This document shows positions 28,466 through 38,435 of a stretch of DNA of 64,000 nt, piece by piece. The translations under genes and the position numbers were made by a program. The notes beneath the pieces are model-generated. The model made no database searches. It saw only the letters and a list, made by a program, of their open reading frames with translations, and had not been told where the DNA came from. How positions within the stretch are numbered: the stretch's first letter is position 1; the number at the start of each line of letters is the position of its first letter. The stretch spans positions 434,001-498,000 of the forward strand of contig NZ_CP022423.1 in the NCBI RefSeq assembly GCF_002222655.1. Reading direction: 5' to 3'. Source of the DNA: Vitreoscilla filiformis. Its GTDB lineage: Bacteria; Pseudomonadota; Gammaproteobacteria; Burkholderiales; Burkholderiaceae_C.

Positions 28466-29731
28466 CAACCCGCGATCCTCCCGCGCCATCAAAATGCGCT
28501 CACACGCCACGGCAAACGTGGCGGTGCGCAGGCTGATGCGGTGTTGCTCGGACGTGTCCCAAATGCGGTTGAAGGCGCCGACCATGATTTTGTCGAGCCG
28601 GGCGTTGATTTCGTCTTCCGTCCAGAAGAAGCTCGAAAAGTCCTGCACCCACTCGAAGTAACTCACGGTCACGCCGCCAGCGTTGCAAATCACATCCGGC
28701 ACCACGAGGATGCCGCGATCGGCCAGCACGTCATCGGCCACCGGCAGCGTCGGGCCGTTGGCGCCTTCGAGCACCAAGCGGGCGCGCAGGCGCTGGGCGC
28801 GTTCAGGCGTGATTTGGCCTTCCAAGGCAGCGGGGATGAGGATGTCGCAGTCCACATCCCAGAAGGCTTCGTCGGCCATCGGCTCACCGCCCGGGAAATC
28901 AGCCACGCCGCCGCGCTCCTTCACATGGGCCAGCAGCGCCGCCACATCCAAACCCCGCGTGTTGATGAGGCTGCCCGTGTGGTCTTGGGCCGCCACCAAC
29001 TTGGCCCCCGCCTGCACAAACAGCTCGGCTGCGGCTGAACCGACGTTGCCCAGCCCTTGCACCGCCACCCGCGCCCCTTCGAGCGACAGGCCGATGCGTT
29101 GCGCCGCCTCGCGCCCCGTGACGAACACCCCGCGCCCCGTGGCCTTGACGCGCCCCAGCGAGCCGCCCAGGTGAATCGGCTTGCCCGTGACCACGCCGGT
29201 GGCGGTGGCACCGACGTTCATCGAGTAGGTGTCCATCATCCACGCCATGATCTGGGCGTTGGTGTTGACGTCGGGCGCCGGGATGTCCTGCTGCGGGCCG
29301 ATGATGAGGCCGATTTCACTGGTGTAACGCCGGGTGAGTTTTTCCAGCTCTTTGTGGGACAAGGCTTTGGGATTCACCCGAATCCCGCCCTTGGCGCCAC
29401 CGTAGGGCAAATTCACCGCCGCATTCTTGATGCTCATCCAGGCGGACAGGGCCATCACTTCCTGCAACGTCACGTCCGGGTGATAACGCACCCCTCCCTT
29501 GCCGGGGCCACGTGAGAGGTTGTGCTGCACGCGGTAGCCCTCGAAGTGGGCGACGGTGCCGTTGTCCAACTCGATGGGCACATCGACGATCAACACGCGC
29601 TTCGGACGCTTGAGCGTGTCAGCCCAACGGGCCAGGCGGCCCAGATAGGGCACCACGCGATCCACTTGCGAAAGGTAGGTGGCCCAAGCACTGTCAGCTT
29701 GGTGGGGAGCGAAAGAAAGGGCGTCGTTCAT
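28457..29731 (-). CDS. gdhA: Glutamate dehydrogenase (Glu/Leu/Phe/Val family)
   Basis: Interconverts glutamate and 2-oxoglutarate plus ammonia. 424 residues, the usual length for the hexameric NAD-type enzymes. Motifs include [22 protein letters not shown] (catalytic Lys), the Rossmann [13 protein letters not shown], and [18 protein letters not shown] near the end. Cofactor preference cannot be read reliably. The start ATG at 29731 is divergent from proC across a 126-bp gap with a palindrome, and the two enzymes share the glutamate/proline pathway. Confidence 0.93.
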   Translation of the reverse strand: MNDALSFAPHQADSAWATYLSQVDRVVPYLGRLARWADTLKRPKRVLIVDVPIELDNGTVAHFEGYRVQHNLSRGPGKGGVRYHPDVTLQEVMALSAWMSIKNAAVNLPYGGAKGGIRVNPKALSHKELEKLTRRYTSEIGLIIGPQQDIPAPDVNTNAQIMAWMMDTYSMNVGATATGVVTGKPIHLGGSLGRVKATGRGVFVTGREAAQRIGLSLEGARVAVQGLGNVGSAAAELFVQAGAKLVAAQDHTGSLINTRGLDVAALLAHVKERGGVADFPGGEPMADEAFWDVDCDILIPAALEGQITPERAQRLRARLVLEGANGPTLPVADDVLADRGILVVPDVICNAGGVTVSYFEWVQDFSSFFWTEDEINARLDKIMVGAFNRIWDTSEQHRISLRTATFAVACERILMAREDRGLYP

Positions 29732-29791
29732 GGCGGCGTCTCCTGGGTTGTTGGTGATGCAACTCTAGAGGGAGCCAAATCCCTGCGCACA

Positions 29792-29814
29792 CATCATGCG
29801 TTTTTTGCATGATG
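29792..29814. promoter_or_regulatory. Palindrome between divergent gdhA and proC
   Basis: A perfect inverted repeat CATCATGC (29792-29799) and GCATGATG (29807-29814) around GTTTTTT, in the shared promoter region. It could be an operator, for example for an Lrp/AsnC-type regulator of amino-acid genes, or a terminator-like hairpin with its T tract in the loop. The regulator is not identifiable from the sequence. Confidence 0.5.
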
Positions 29815-29857
29815 CCAACATAACCTGACAACACAGCGACTCTCTACACTGCCGCCC

Positions 29858-30697
29858 ATGAACACCATCACTTCATCTTCTTCTTTTTTCCGTGTCGCCT
29901 TCATCGGCGGGGGCAACATGGCCAGTGCCATCATCGGTGGGCTGCGCCAAGCCGGTTGGCCGGCTGAGGCCATCACCGTGCTGGAACCGTGGGCCGAACA
30001 AGCCCAGCGTCTGCGGGAAGCGCAAGGCGTGTGTGTCCTCGAAACCGCCGATGCGCGTTTGGCCGACGCTGCCGTGGTCGTCTGGGCCGTCAAGCCGCAG
30101 ATGTTTGCCCAGGCCGCTGCGGCGTGTGCGCCGTTCATCGGCCAGGCACTGCAACTGTCGGTGATGGCCGGCATCCGCAGCGACGCCATCGTGAACGCCA
30201 CCGGTGCCGCCCGCGTGGTGCGCACCATGCCCAACACCCCCGCCTTGGTCGGACAGGGCATGACCGGGTTGTGCGCCACCGCCGCCGTCAGCGCCGCCGA
30301 ACGTGCCCAGGTCGAACAACTGTTAGCGCCCACAGGCGCACTGCTGTGGGTGGAGGCCGAAGCCCAGTTGGATGCCGTCACCGCCCTGTCGGGCTCGGGC
30401 CCGGCCTACGTGTTCTTCTTCATCGAAGCCATGATGCAAGCTGGCACCGAGCTGGGTTTGTCGGCCGAACAAGCCCGGCGCCTGGCGGTGGGTACGTTCA
30501 GCGGTGCGGCGGCGTTGGCGGGGGCGTCCAGCGAAGCGCCCGAGGTGCTGCGCCAGCGCGTCACCTCCAAGGGCGGGACGACGTACGCGGCGATCACGTC
30601 CATGGAAGCCGCCGGCGTCAAACCCGCTTTTGTGGAGGCCATGCACGCCGCTGCGCAACGCGCCCAAGCCTTGGGCGATGAGTTTGGCCGCGCCTGA
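29858..30697 (+). CDS. proC: Pyrroline-5-carboxylate reductase
   Basis: Last step of proline synthesis, reducing pyrroline-5-carboxylate with NAD(P)H. 279 residues. It begins with a Rossmann fold FIGGGNMASAIIGGL (about 14-28), followed by VWAVKPQMF, RTMPNTPALVGQGMTGL, and the ProC signature in the C-terminal helical domain (ALSGSGPAYVFFFIEAM, then RVTSKGGTTYAAI). Nothing is missing. It is convergent with ubiA (1 bp between stops). Confidence 0.95.
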   Translation: MNTITSSSSFFRVAFIGGGNMASAIIGGLRQAGWPAEAITVLEPWAEQAQRLREAQGVCVLETADARLADAAVVVWAVKPQMFAQAAAACAPFIGQALQLSVMAGIRSDAIVNATGAARVVRTMPNTPALVGQGMTGLCATAAVSAAERAQVEQLLAPTGALLWVEAEAQLDAVTALSGSGPAYVFFFIEAMMQAGTELGLSAEQARRLAVGTFSGAAALAGASSEAPEVLRQRVTSKGGTTYAAITSMEAAGVKPAFVEAMHAAAQRAQALGDEFGRA

Positions 30698-30698
30698 G

Positions 30699-31583
30699 TC
30701 AGCGCCAGTACGCCAACACGGTGCCAGCGAACACCGCTGCACCGACCCAATGGTTCAGGCGAAACGCACGGAAGCAGCCTTCTCGCGTGCGGGTGTGGAT
30801 CAAGTGGTAATGCCACAGCACCTGCCCGAACGCCAAGCCGATGCCTGCCTCGTACACCAGGCCCAGCCCCAAAGTCAGACCCAAGCCGCCCCACAGCAGC
30901 AGATAGAGGCCATAAAACCCCATCACCCCGGCCACGTCCCAGCGCCCGAGGGTGATGGCGGAGGTTTTGATGCCGATTTTCAAATCGTCATCGCGGTCCA
31001 CCATGGCGTATTCGGTGTCGTAGGCCAGCACCCAGCACAGGTTGCCGAGCACCAAGCCCCACACCAAACCCGGCGCCGTCAATTCACCCTGCACCGCCGT
31101 GAAGGCCATCGGGATGCCAAAACTGAACGCCACACCCAACACGGCCTGCGGCATCGCCACCACGCGCTTGGCATACGGGTAGAGCGCCGCCACCGCCACC
31201 GCTGGCACGCTCAACCAGATGGTCGGCGCGTTGGTGGTGAGCACCAAGGCGAACGCCAGCAGCGCCAACACCGCCCCGACGATCAGCGCTTCTTTGACAC
31301 TCACGGCCCCGGAAGTCACCGGGCGCTGCGCCGTGCGTTTGACATGGCGATCGAAGCGCCGGTCGGCCACATCGTTGATGCAACAGCCTGCGGAGCGCAT
31401 CAAGATGGTGCCCAAGGTGAACACCGTCAACAGGTGCCAACCGGGAAAACCACCCGCAGCAATCCACAAAGCAGCCAGCGTCGGCCACAGCAGCAGCAAC
31501 CAGCCGGCGGGGCGGCTCCAGCGGATCAAATCGAGGTAAAGCGCCCAGCGGGCGGCCAAAAAGGAGGGGGACAGCGCATTCAC
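30699..31583 (-). CDS. ubiA: 4-hydroxybenzoate octaprenyltransferase
   Basis: Integral membrane enzyme of ubiquinone synthesis that prenylates 4-hydroxybenzoate. 294 residues with about eight membrane segments. The first Asp motif is [20 protein letters not shown] (about 70-89) and the second is [19 protein letters not shown] (about 191-209), both typical of UbiA and distinct from MenA or heme A synthase. The protein start [20 protein letters not shown] is also family-like. Confidence 0.94.
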   Translation of the reverse strand: MNALSPSFLAARWALYLDLIRWSRPAGWLLLLWPTLAALWIAAGGFPGWHLLTVFTLGTILMRSAGCCINDVADRRFDRHVKRTAQRPVTSGAVSVKEALIVGAVLALLAFALVLTTNAPTIWLSVPAVAVAALYPYAKRVVAMPQAVLGVAFSFGIPMAFTAVQGELTAPGLVWGLVLGNLCWVLAYDTEYAMVDRDDDLKIGIKTSAITLGRWDVAGVMGFYGLYLLLWGGLGLTLGLGLVYEAGIGLAFGQVLWHYHLIHTRTREGCFRAFRLNHWVGAAVFAGTVLAYWR

Positions 31584-31686
31584 GGCACGGGATTATCCTG
31601 CCGGAGACACCCACCCCTGGGCTCTGGTGCTACCGTTTCAACCTCAGACCGCTCGTACGGTTCACGATTCAACTGGAGACGTTTCG

Positions 31687-32673
31687 ATGTTCAAAGCCTG
31701 GCTGCTCACTCAAGCCGCAGACAAAACCACCCACGCCGAACTGTGCGATCTGGACGATGCCGACCTGCCACCGGGCGAGGTCACGGTGCGCGTCACCCAC
31801 TCGGCGCTCAACTACAAGGACGCGCTGGCTGTCACCGGCAAGGGCCTGATCGTGCGGCGCTGGCCCATGGTGCCGGGCATCGATTTGGCGGGCACCGTTG
31901 AAACCTCCGAGCACCCGGATTGGCAGCCGGGAGATGCTGTCGTCATCAACGGTTGGGGTTTGGGCGAAAACCACTGGGGCGGGCTGTCGCAAAAAGCGCG
32001 GGTGCGCGCTGAATGGCTGCTGCGCTGCCCGAGCGCCTTCAGCCTGCGCGACACCATGGCCATCGGCACCGCCGGCTACACCGCCGCGCTGTGTGTGATG
32101 GCTTTGCAACGCCACGGCTTGCAACCCGGTCAGGGTGACGTGCTGGTGACTGGTGCCGCTGGCGGCGTCGGTTCGGTGGCGGTGGCGCTGTTGGCGAGTT
32201 TGGGTTACCGCGTTGTCGCTTCGACTGGGCGCCCGCAAGAAGCCGAATACCTGCAATTCCTCGGCGCCCAAGACATCGTCGATCGGGCGGAATTCAGCAC
32301 CCCGGGCCGGCCATTGCAGAGCGAACGCTGGGCCGGTGTGGTGGACACGGTCGGCAGTACCAGCCTTGCCAACGCCCTGGCAGCGACGCGCCACCACGGC
32401 GCGGTGGCCGCGTGCGGCCTGGCCCAAGGCGCCGATTTGCCGACCACGGTCATGCCCTTCATCCTGCGCGGGGTGACGCTGTACGGCATCAACTGCGTGC
32501 TGGAGAGCAAGGCCACACGCGAACAAGCGTGGGCGCTGTTGGCCCAGCACCTGCGCCCCGATCAACTCGCCCGCATGACGCACGACATTGGCCTGAGCGA
32601 AGTGCCGCAAACCAGCGCCGCGTTGCTCGCCGGTCAGGTGCGCGGGCGCACCGTGGTGGACGTCAACCGTTGA
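31687..32673 (+). CDS. AcuI/YhdH-family NADPH:acryloyl-CoA or quinone reductase
   Basis: Medium-chain reductase of 328 residues without the zinc ligands of alcohol dehydrogenases. The ATG at 31687 is used; the frame upstream is not gene-like. Motifs are SALNYKDALAVTGKG (about 39-53), the NADPH loop TGAAGGVGSVAVALL (about 156-170) and INCVLESKATREQAW in the C-terminal part, which suits the AcuI/YhdH group that reduces acryloyl-CoA. Actual substrate uncertain. The end overlaps the convergent UPF0149 gene by 11 bp. Confidence 0.85.
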   Translation: MFKAWLLTQAADKTTHAELCDLDDADLPPGEVTVRVTHSALNYKDALAVTGKGLIVRRWPMVPGIDLAGTVETSEHPDWQPGDAVVINGWGLGENHWGGLSQKARVRAEWLLRCPSAFSLRDTMAIGTAGYTAALCVMALQRHGLQPGQGDVLVTGAAGGVGSVAVALLASLGYRVVASTGRPQEAEYLQFLGAQDIVDRAEFSTPGRPLQSERWAGVVDTVGSTSLANALAATRHHGAVAACGLAQGADLPTTVMPFILRGVTLYGINCVLESKATREQAWALLAQHLRPDQLARMTHDIGLSEVPQTSAALLAGQVRGRTVVDVNR

Positions 32674-33292
32674 GCGCTTCGGGCCGTGCCAGCACCAGCA
32701 CGGTGTCGAAAAAGGCGCGGCTGAGTTGGTCGCGCACTTCGAGATCGTCCAGCGCCTGGGTGGCGCCAGCGGGACGTTCCTCAGGCTCACCCCCCAGCAG
32801 CAGCAACGGCACGAACTGCGCACTCAGCGCCGGCTGATCCAGCCACGGCGCCCACGCCTCGCGGTTCAAGTCCATGGCTTGGAGGAAGCCGGTACACCAG
32901 TCGCCAGCGTCCACCCATTCCTCTTCGGCGGCCTCGTCCTCAGCCACGCTGACCACGGGTTGCCAAGCGTCCGGATGCTCCCGCAGTGCCACATCAAGGG
33001 TGCGCAGGTGGCGCAGCACCTGCACCACCACTTTTTTGCGCTGGCGTTGGCTCTCAAATGGGAACAGGCCGTCCGCACCATCACCGCCCCAGACCAGCGG
33101 CAACCAGTCCCCACCTTTGAGGGTGCGCCCCAGGCCGGGGCCGACCACCAATCCGGTGAGAAAACCGTCCAGGGCTTCGAGGTTCATCGCCCCGTCGGCG
33201 GGCAGTTCGGCGAGTTGGGCGTCCAGGGCATCGAGTTCATCGTCGCTCAAGGGGTCGGTGGCGACGCTGGGTTGGTAATCGGGATAGTTCAT
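32663..33292 (-). CDS. UPF0149 (YecA/YgfB-like) family protein
   Basis: 209 residues, strongly acidic, predicted all-helical. LDALDAQLAELPADGAMNLE, ALDGFLTGLVVGPGLGRTLK and LVWGGDG form the conserved N-terminal block, and EEEWVDAGDWCTGFLQAMDL a second. The C-terminal zinc-binding SEC-C motif of longer YecA proteins is absent. The function of the family is unknown. It starts 5 bp from the stop of the next gene upstream on the same strand and may be the last gene of the sugar operon, though the roles seem unrelated. Confidence 0.8.
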   Translation of the reverse strand: MNYPDYQPSVATDPLSDDELDALDAQLAELPADGAMNLEALDGFLTGLVVGPGLGRTLKGGDWLPLVWGGDGADGLFPFESQRQRKKVVVQVLRHLRTLDVALREHPDAWQPVVSVAEDEAAEEEWVDAGDWCTGFLQAMDLNREAWAPWLDQPALSAQFVPLLLLGGEPEERPAGATQALDDLEVRDQLSRAFFDTVLVLARPEALNG

Positions 33293-33297
33293 GCAAG

Positions 33298-34701
33298 TCA
33301 GTAAGCGGTTTGGTCACGGAAGACCAGTTTGATGGTGCGGGCGATGATGAGCAGATCGAGCCCAAGTGACCAGTTGCGCAAGTATTCCAAGTCGTATTCG
33401 ACGCGGCGGGCCATTTTGTCCACCGTGTCGGTTTCACCCCGAAAACCGTTGACTTGTGCCCAACCCGTGATGCCCGGCTTGACTTTGTGCCGCGCCATGT
33501 ACGACTTGACGAGTTTGCGGTACTGCTCGTTGTGCGCCACGGCGTGAGGTCGTGGGCCGACGATGCTCATGCGCCCCTGCAACACGTTGATGAACTGCGG
33601 CAGTTCATCCAAAGACGTGCGCCGGATGAACGCGCCAAACGGGGTGATGCGAGGATCGCCACGCGTGGCTTGCTGCACGACAGGGCCGTTGTCCATGGCC
33701 CGCATGGAGCGAAATTTGTAGACTTCGATGATTTCGCCGTCCAGCCCCGTGCGCTTTTGGCGAAAGATGACCGGCCCCGGTGAGCTGAATTTCACCCCCA
33801 ATGCCACCACCAGCATGATCGGTGTAATGGCGGTCAGGATGCACAAGGACAACACAATGTCGCTGGCACGCTTGAGCAAGCCATTGAGGCCGGTAAAAGG
33901 CGTCAGCAGCAGGCCAACGACGGGCACGCCGTCCATGTCTTCCAAACGCCCTTGGATGATGTCCACCCCGTAGAGGTCGGGAACGAAGTGCAGCGAGGCC
34001 GTGGAGTTTTGCAAAGACTCCAGCAAGCGGGTGATGCGGGGCTGGGGGTTCAATGGCAGGGTCAGGTACACATCCTTGACGCCATGGGACTCCATGTAAG
34101 CCGGCAGATCATCCAACAAACCCAGCATGGGCATGTCGGAGGGAACCCCTCCGAGACGCTCGGCGGAGCGGTCATCAAAAATGCCCAAGAAGTCGTGCCC
34201 GTACTCGCGCCGCCGGATCAGCGCTGCCGCGACCCGCTGCCCCACACGTCCGCCACCGATCACCACCGCCGGGCGGCGTGCCTCTGGCCTCGACGCCGCC
34301 CGGCGGATGCCCCATGACCCCAGCAGTACCGCCAACCACTGCACCACCGGGGTGAAGACAGCCCATTGAATCAGCACCTCACGGGGAAAAACGCTTTGTG
34401 TGTGGGTGATGTACCCCAACAGTAAAAACGTGCAGAGCACCCCGATCCACGAGATCATGATGTTCACCAGCGTGCGCCATCGACCGGCTTTACCAAACCG
34501 GTTCGCGCCAGGGAACATCAACACCACCAACAGCAAAAGCTGGGCAATGACCTGGGTATCGAGGGGCCGCCCGGCCACCTGCTGGCAAGCCACCAAAATC
34601 CCCGCCGCCAGGGCCGGCTCCATGATGGATGCAACCACCACGGGAACACTCGGGGGAGCGCTGAGAAAGAGCTTGCGCGCGCTGCTGTGGTCTTCGAACA
34701 T
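33298..34701 (-). CDS. Undecaprenyl-phosphate glucose/galactose phosphotransferase
   Basis: Membrane enzyme that starts exopolysaccharide or O-unit assembly by loading a sugar-1-phosphate on undecaprenyl phosphate. 467 residues: several N-terminal membrane helices (roughly 10-130), a CoA-binding-like VVIGGGRVGQRVAAAL (about 145-160), then the bacterial sugar transferase domain beginning at KRASDIVLSLC, with RQKRTGLDGEIIEVYKFRSM, TSLDELPQFINVLQGRMSIV, GPRPHA and KPGITGWAQVNGFRGET. This matches the WcaJ/EpsB-type polyprenyl glycosylphosphotransferases. It is the distal glycan gene of the rfb-manC operon. Confidence 0.9.
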   Translation of the reverse strand: MFEDHSSARKLFLSAPPSVPVVVASIMEPALAAGILVACQQVAGRPLDTQVIAQLLLLVVLMFPGANRFGKAGRWRTLVNIMISWIGVLCTFLLLGYITHTQSVFPREVLIQWAVFTPVVQWLAVLLGSWGIRRAASRPEARRPAVVIGGGRVGQRVAAALIRRREYGHDFLGIFDDRSAERLGGVPSDMPMLGLLDDLPAYMESHGVKDVYLTLPLNPQPRITRLLESLQNSTASLHFVPDLYGVDIIQGRLEDMDGVPVVGLLLTPFTGLNGLLKRASDIVLSLCILTAITPIMLVVALGVKFSSPGPVIFRQKRTGLDGEIIEVYKFRSMRAMDNGPVVQQATRGDPRITPFGAFIRRTSLDELPQFINVLQGRMSIVGPRPHAVAHNEQYRKLVKSYMARHKVKPGITGWAQVNGFRGETDTVDKMARRVEYDLEYLRNWSLGLDLLIIARTIKLVFRDQTAY

Positions 34702-34767
34702 GCCTGAATTGCGTCGGAGACGGCACCCACCACAGGAGCCGTCGCGCTAAAAAATGGATCGAATCCG

Positions 34768-36234
34768 TCAGCTCGTGCGGCCGTAGGTGTCCTCGAAACG
34801 CACGATGTCATCCTCACCCAAATAGCTGCCGGACTGGATCTCGATGATCTCCAGCTCGACCTTGCCGGGATTGGCCAAACGGTGAACCTCACCCAACGGG
34901 ATGTACGTGCTCTGGTTCTCGGTCAGCAGCATCTTGCGCTGCCCACAAGTCACCTCGGCCGTGCCGCTGACCACGATCCAGTGCTCGGCGCGATGATGGT
35001 GCATTTGCAGGCTCAGGCTGGCCCCCGGATGCACCATGATTCGCTTGACTTGGAAACGTGGGCCCATGTCGATGCTGTCGTACCAGCCCCACGGGCGATG
35101 CACTTTGCGGTGCAAGGCATGCTCGCTGCGGGTGGCCGTGTCCAGGCGAGACACGATTTTTTTCACGTCTTGGCTGCGATTGCGATCGGCCACCAGCACC
35201 GCGTCCGGGGTTTCGATCACCACCAAGTCGTCCACGCCCAGCGTTGACACCAACCGACTCGTCGCATGCACCAGGGTGTTGCGGCTGTCTTGCAGCATCA
35301 CATCCCCGACGGCGCTGTTGCCTTGCGCATCCTTGCTGGCCACTTGCCACACGGCATCCCAAGCGCCCAGGTCGTTCCAACCGGCGTTCAGCGGCACCAT
35401 GCGAATGTCAAAGTCGCTGCCAGGGCAATGCTCCATCACCGCATAGTCCACCGATTCGGATGGCACAGCCGCGAATGCCTCGCGGTCTGGCCGCACAAAT
35501 CGGGCGTCGATTTGGCGACCTGCCCAAGCATGGCGGGTGGCCCGGGCGATGTCTGGCCGGAACGTCTCCAGGGCCTGAAGCCACACCGATGCCCGCAACA
35601 CGAACATGCCGCTGTTCCAGTGGTAATGCCCGTCGGCCACGTAGCGCTCGGCTGTGGCCAGATCCGGTTTCTCCACAAACTGGGTGACACGCGCCGCCGA
35701 CGCCTGCGCCCCGGCATCCGGCTCCGAACGGATGTAGCCGTAGCCCGTTTCTGGCCGATCGGGCGTGATGCCCAGCACCACCAGCGATCCGTGGGCAGCC
35801 ACGCGCACCGCCTGTTGCAGCGCTGTGGTGAAAACCGCCAAGTCCGCCACGGTCTGATCCGCAGGTGTGACCACCATGACAGGATCGGCACCCTGCTCCA
35901 AGGCATACAGCGCCGCCAGGGTCACGGCAGGCGCCGTGTTGCGCCCCATGGGCTCCAACACGATCGAACCCGGCTCGACTTGGATTTCATGCAACTGTTC
36001 CAGCGCCAAGAACCGGTGTTCAGAATTCCCCACCACCAGCGGCGCTTGCACGCGAAACTCCGGGGAATCGAGTCCGTTGATGCGCTGCGCAGCTTGCTGA
36101 AACAGCGAGGAATCACCCGACAGAATCAAAAATTGCTTCGGAAAACCCGCCCGCGACAGCGGCCACAAGCGCGAACCACTGCCCCCCGCCATGATGACGG
36201 GCAGCACCGAGACTTTTTCGGTCATGTTATTCAC
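34768..36234 (-). CDS. manC: Mannose-1-phosphate guanylyltransferase / mannose-6-phosphate isomerase
   Basis: Bifunctional enzyme supplying GDP-mannose. 488 residues. The N-terminal nucleotidyltransferase has PVIMAGGSGSRLWPLSRAGF followed by PKQF (about 12-35), while the C-terminal cupin isomerase part carries VHRPWGWYDSIDMGPRFQVK, PGASLSLQMHHHRAEHWIVV and PLGEVHRLANPG. Both halves appear intact, as in AlgA/XanB/CpsB. It lies 15 bp after rfbC and 66 bp before the glycosylphosphotransferase. No phosphomannomutase gene is in the window. Confidence 0.93.
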   Translation of the reverse strand: MNNMTEKVSVLPVIMAGGSGSRLWPLSRAGFPKQFLILSGDSSLFQQAAQRINGLDSPEFRVQAPLVVGNSEHRFLALEQLHEIQVEPGSIVLEPMGRNTAPAVTLAALYALEQGADPVMVVTPADQTVADLAVFTTALQQAVRVAAHGSLVVLGITPDRPETGYGYIRSEPDAGAQASAARVTQFVEKPDLATAERYVADGHYHWNSGMFVLRASVWLQALETFRPDIARATRHAWAGRQIDARFVRPDREAFAAVPSESVDYAVMEHCPGSDFDIRMVPLNAGWNDLGAWDAVWQVASKDAQGNSAVGDVMLQDSRNTLVHATSRLVSTLGVDDLVVIETPDAVLVADRNRSQDVKKIVSRLDTATRSEHALHRKVHRPWGWYDSIDMGPRFQVKRIMVHPGASLSLQMHHHRAEHWIVVSGTAEVTCGQRKMLLTENQSTYIPLGEVHRLANPGKVELEIIEIQSGSYLGEDDIVRFEDTYGRTS

Positions 36235-36249
36235 TTCAATCGAATGGAA

Positions 36250-36789
36250 TCACAGGTCGCGCAGCCAACTGGCCGCAGCGTCCTTGGCCGACAGTTGCGG
36301 GGCCATGCCCACATCCGGCCACTGGATGTTCAAGTCTGGATCGTCCCAACGCACAGCGCCTTCGGCGCTTGGGGCGTAGTAGTCGGTGGTCTTGTAGAGA
36401 AAGTCTGCACTGTCGGACAGCACCAAGAAACCGTGCGCCAAACCCGGCGGAATCCACAACTGGCGGTGGTTCTCCGCCGTCAATTCGACCCCCACCCAGC
36501 GACCGAACGTCGGGCTGTCCCGGCGAATGTCCACCGCCACGTCAAACACAGCGCCGGCTGCCACACGCACCAGCTTGCCCTGAGCGTGGGGGGCTTTCTG
36601 GAAGTGCAGGCCGCGCAACACGCCTTTGGACGAACGTGAATGGTTGTCCTGAACAAACTCCAGCGCCCCGCCCACTGCCTCCCGGAAAATGCGCTGGTTG
36701 AAGCTTTCCATGAAGAAGCCTCGCGCATCCCCAAACACTTTGGGCTCAAAAATCAGAACATCGGCAATGGCCGTTTTTTCAACTTTCAT
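36250..36789 (-). CDS. rfbC: dTDP-4-dehydrorhamnose 3,5-epimerase
   Basis: Third step of dTDP-L-rhamnose synthesis. 179 residues from the ATG at 36789 (the open frame runs on upstream but enters the OmpA-like gene in another phase). Conserved cupin features are DARGFFMESFNQ, QDNHSRSSKGVLRGLHFQ (catalytic His), AVDIRRDSPTFGRWVGVELT, IPPGLAHGFLVL and YKTTDYYAPSAEG. It is separated from rfbA by an OmpA-like gene, unlike the usual rfbBDAC order. Confidence 0.95.
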   Translation of the reverse strand: MKVEKTAIADVLIFEPKVFGDARGFFMESFNQRIFREAVGGALEFVQDNHSRSSKGVLRGLHFQKAPHAQGKLVRVAAGAVFDVAVDIRRDSPTFGRWVGVELTAENHRQLWIPPGLAHGFLVLSDSADFLYKTTDYYAPSAEGAVRWDDPDLNIQWPDVGMAPQLSAKDAAASWLRDL

Positions 36790-36820
36790 GGTGTGGTCAG
36801 AAAAGTAGGATTGTGGCCGC

Positions 36821-37423
36821 TCATTCACCGACGCGAATTTCGACACGCCGGTTGTCATCGGCAGCGGGATCATGGGGCAGCAAAGGTTTGTCCGGCCCGA
36901 AACCATAGGCGCTGATGCGCTCGGGGGCCACGCCAGCTTGCAGCAGATAGCGCCGCACCGCAATCGCCCGAGCGCACGACAACTCCATGTTGCGCTCACG
37001 CGCACCCGTGTCACTGGTGTGCCCGGCGATGATGAAACGTCGGTTCGCCAAATCCGGGCTCTTGAGTGCTTGCGCCAGTGTGCGCAACATCTGGCGGCTC
37101 GACGCGCCCAGGGCGTCCGAGTCATTGCCAAACGTCACCGCCAGATCGACGTGGGCGGCCTGAGGAGCGTAGGCCACCACCTCCAAGTTGCGTGTTCCGG
37201 TGCTGCGTGCTGCTGAAGGGGCGGTTTGTGTACACAAACCGTCTTGCGTGGGCGGCTGGGTACGGGCAAAACCACGCGTCAATCCGCCCCCCGCTGGAGA
37301 CGCGGACAGTGCCGCTTTCAGCTCTTGGACGCTCGGATTCCTCAGCGGGGCCGTCTGGGCCAACGCCAGACCACTCATTCCCAAACAAGCCACCAGCAGG
37401 CCGACGGGCAGAGATGTACGCAT
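36821..37423 (-). CDS. OmpA-family C-terminal domain lipoprotein-like/periplasmic protein
   Basis: 200 residues from the ATG at 37423 with a signal peptide (about 1-23, LLVACLGMSGLALA). The N-terminal half after it has no recognisable domain. The C-terminal ~110 residues form the OmpA/MotB peptidoglycan-binding domain: VTFGNDSDALGASSRQMLRT, FIIAGHTSDTGARERNMELS, RRYLLQAGVAPERISAYGFG and NRRVEIRV. It has no beta-barrel, so it is anchored only via peptidoglycan. It lies inside the dTDP-rhamnose operon between rfbA (80 bp) and rfbC (31 bp), which is an unusual position. Confidence 0.85.
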   Translation of the reverse strand: MRTSLPVGLLVACLGMSGLALAQTAPLRNPSVQELKAALSASPAGGGLTRGFARTQPPTQDGLCTQTAPSAARSTGTRNLEVVAYAPQAAHVDLAVTFGNDSDALGASSRQMLRTLAQALKSPDLANRRFIIAGHTSDTGARERNMELSCARAIAVRRYLLQAGVAPERISAYGFGPDKPLLPHDPAADDNRRVEIRVGE

Positions 37424-37503
37424 GATGTCCTCCACTTGGCAAACCGTGCCCGATTCTGGCCCAAGACTGCGGCCGCCCCATCTGACCGGATCAGGGCCCG
37501 GGG

Positions 37504-38385
37504 TCAAAACACCCGTTCGCGCAACACCTGCTGTAAATACTGGCCATACCCGCTCTTGGACAGCGGCTTGGCCAGCGCTTCCAATTGCGCATCATCGATC
37601 CAGCCCTTGCGCCAGCAGATTTCCTCGGGGCAGCACACCTTGAGGCCCTGGCGCTTTTCCAGCGTTTGCACAAAGGCACTGGCTTCGAGCAGGCTGTCGT
37701 GGGTGCCGGTATCGAGCCAAGCGTCGCCCCGGCCAAAAATCTGCACATCCAGCTCACCTGCTTCCAGGTAAACGCGGTTCAGATCGGTGATTTCCAGTTC
37801 ACCACGCGGGCTGGGTTTGATGGCCTTGGCACGCTCGACGACTTGTTGGTCGTAAAAATACAACCCTGTCACGGCATAACGGCTCTTGGGCGCCTTGGGT
37901 TTTTCTTCCAAGCTGATGGCGTGGCCGTGGGCATCAAACTCAACGACGCCATAACGCTCTGGATCGGTGACCGGGTACGCGAACACCGACGCTCCGTTGG
38001 GCCGGGCGGCAGCGGCTTCCAGACGCTTGCCCAGCTCGTGGCCGTAAAAAATGTTGTCACCCAACACCAGGGCGCTGGGCGCACCGGCGAGGAATTCTTC
38101 ACCGATCAGGAAGGCTTGTGCCAGACCGTCCGGGCTGGGCTGTACGGCGTAGGTCAGCTTGATGCCCCAGCGCGAGCCGTCGCCCAGCAACTGCTCGAAG
38201 CGCGGCGTGTCTTGCGGGGTGCTGATGATGAGGATGTCGTTGATGCCCGCCAGCAACAGGGTGCTGAGCGGGTAGTAAATCATCGGCTTGTCGTACACCG
38301 GGATCAGTTGCTTGCTGATGGCCAGCGTGGCCGGGTGCAGCCGGGTGCCCGAGCCCCCAGCGAGGATGATGCCTTTGCGTTGCAT
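37504..38385 (-). CDS. rfbA: Glucose-1-phosphate thymidylyltransferase
   Basis: First step of dTDP-rhamnose synthesis. 293 residues from the ATG at 38385, with [20 protein letters not shown] (nucleotide-binding loop), [29 protein letters not shown] and a C-terminal [12 protein letters not shown]. The upstream part of the open frame overlaps the end of rfbD out of frame and is not coding. Length and motifs match RfbA/RmlA. Confidence 0.95.
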   Translation of the reverse strand: MQRKGIILAGGSGTRLHPATLAISKQLIPVYDKPMIYYPLSTLLLAGINDILIISTPQDTPRFEQLLGDGSRWGIKLTYAVQPSPDGLAQAFLIGEEFLAGAPSALVLGDNIFYGHELGKRLEAAAARPNGASVFAYPVTDPERYGVVEFDAHGHAISLEEKPKAPKSRYAVTGLYFYDQQVVERAKAIKPSPRGELEITDLNRVYLEAGELDVQIFGRGDAWLDTGTHDSLLEASAFVQTLEKRQGLKVCCPEEICWRKGWIDDAQLEALAKPLSKSGYGQYLQQVLRERVF

Positions 38386-38435
38386 AGGGAAACCTTGCAG
38401 AAATGCGGAATGTGAAACGGCCAATGGGCGGCGGG

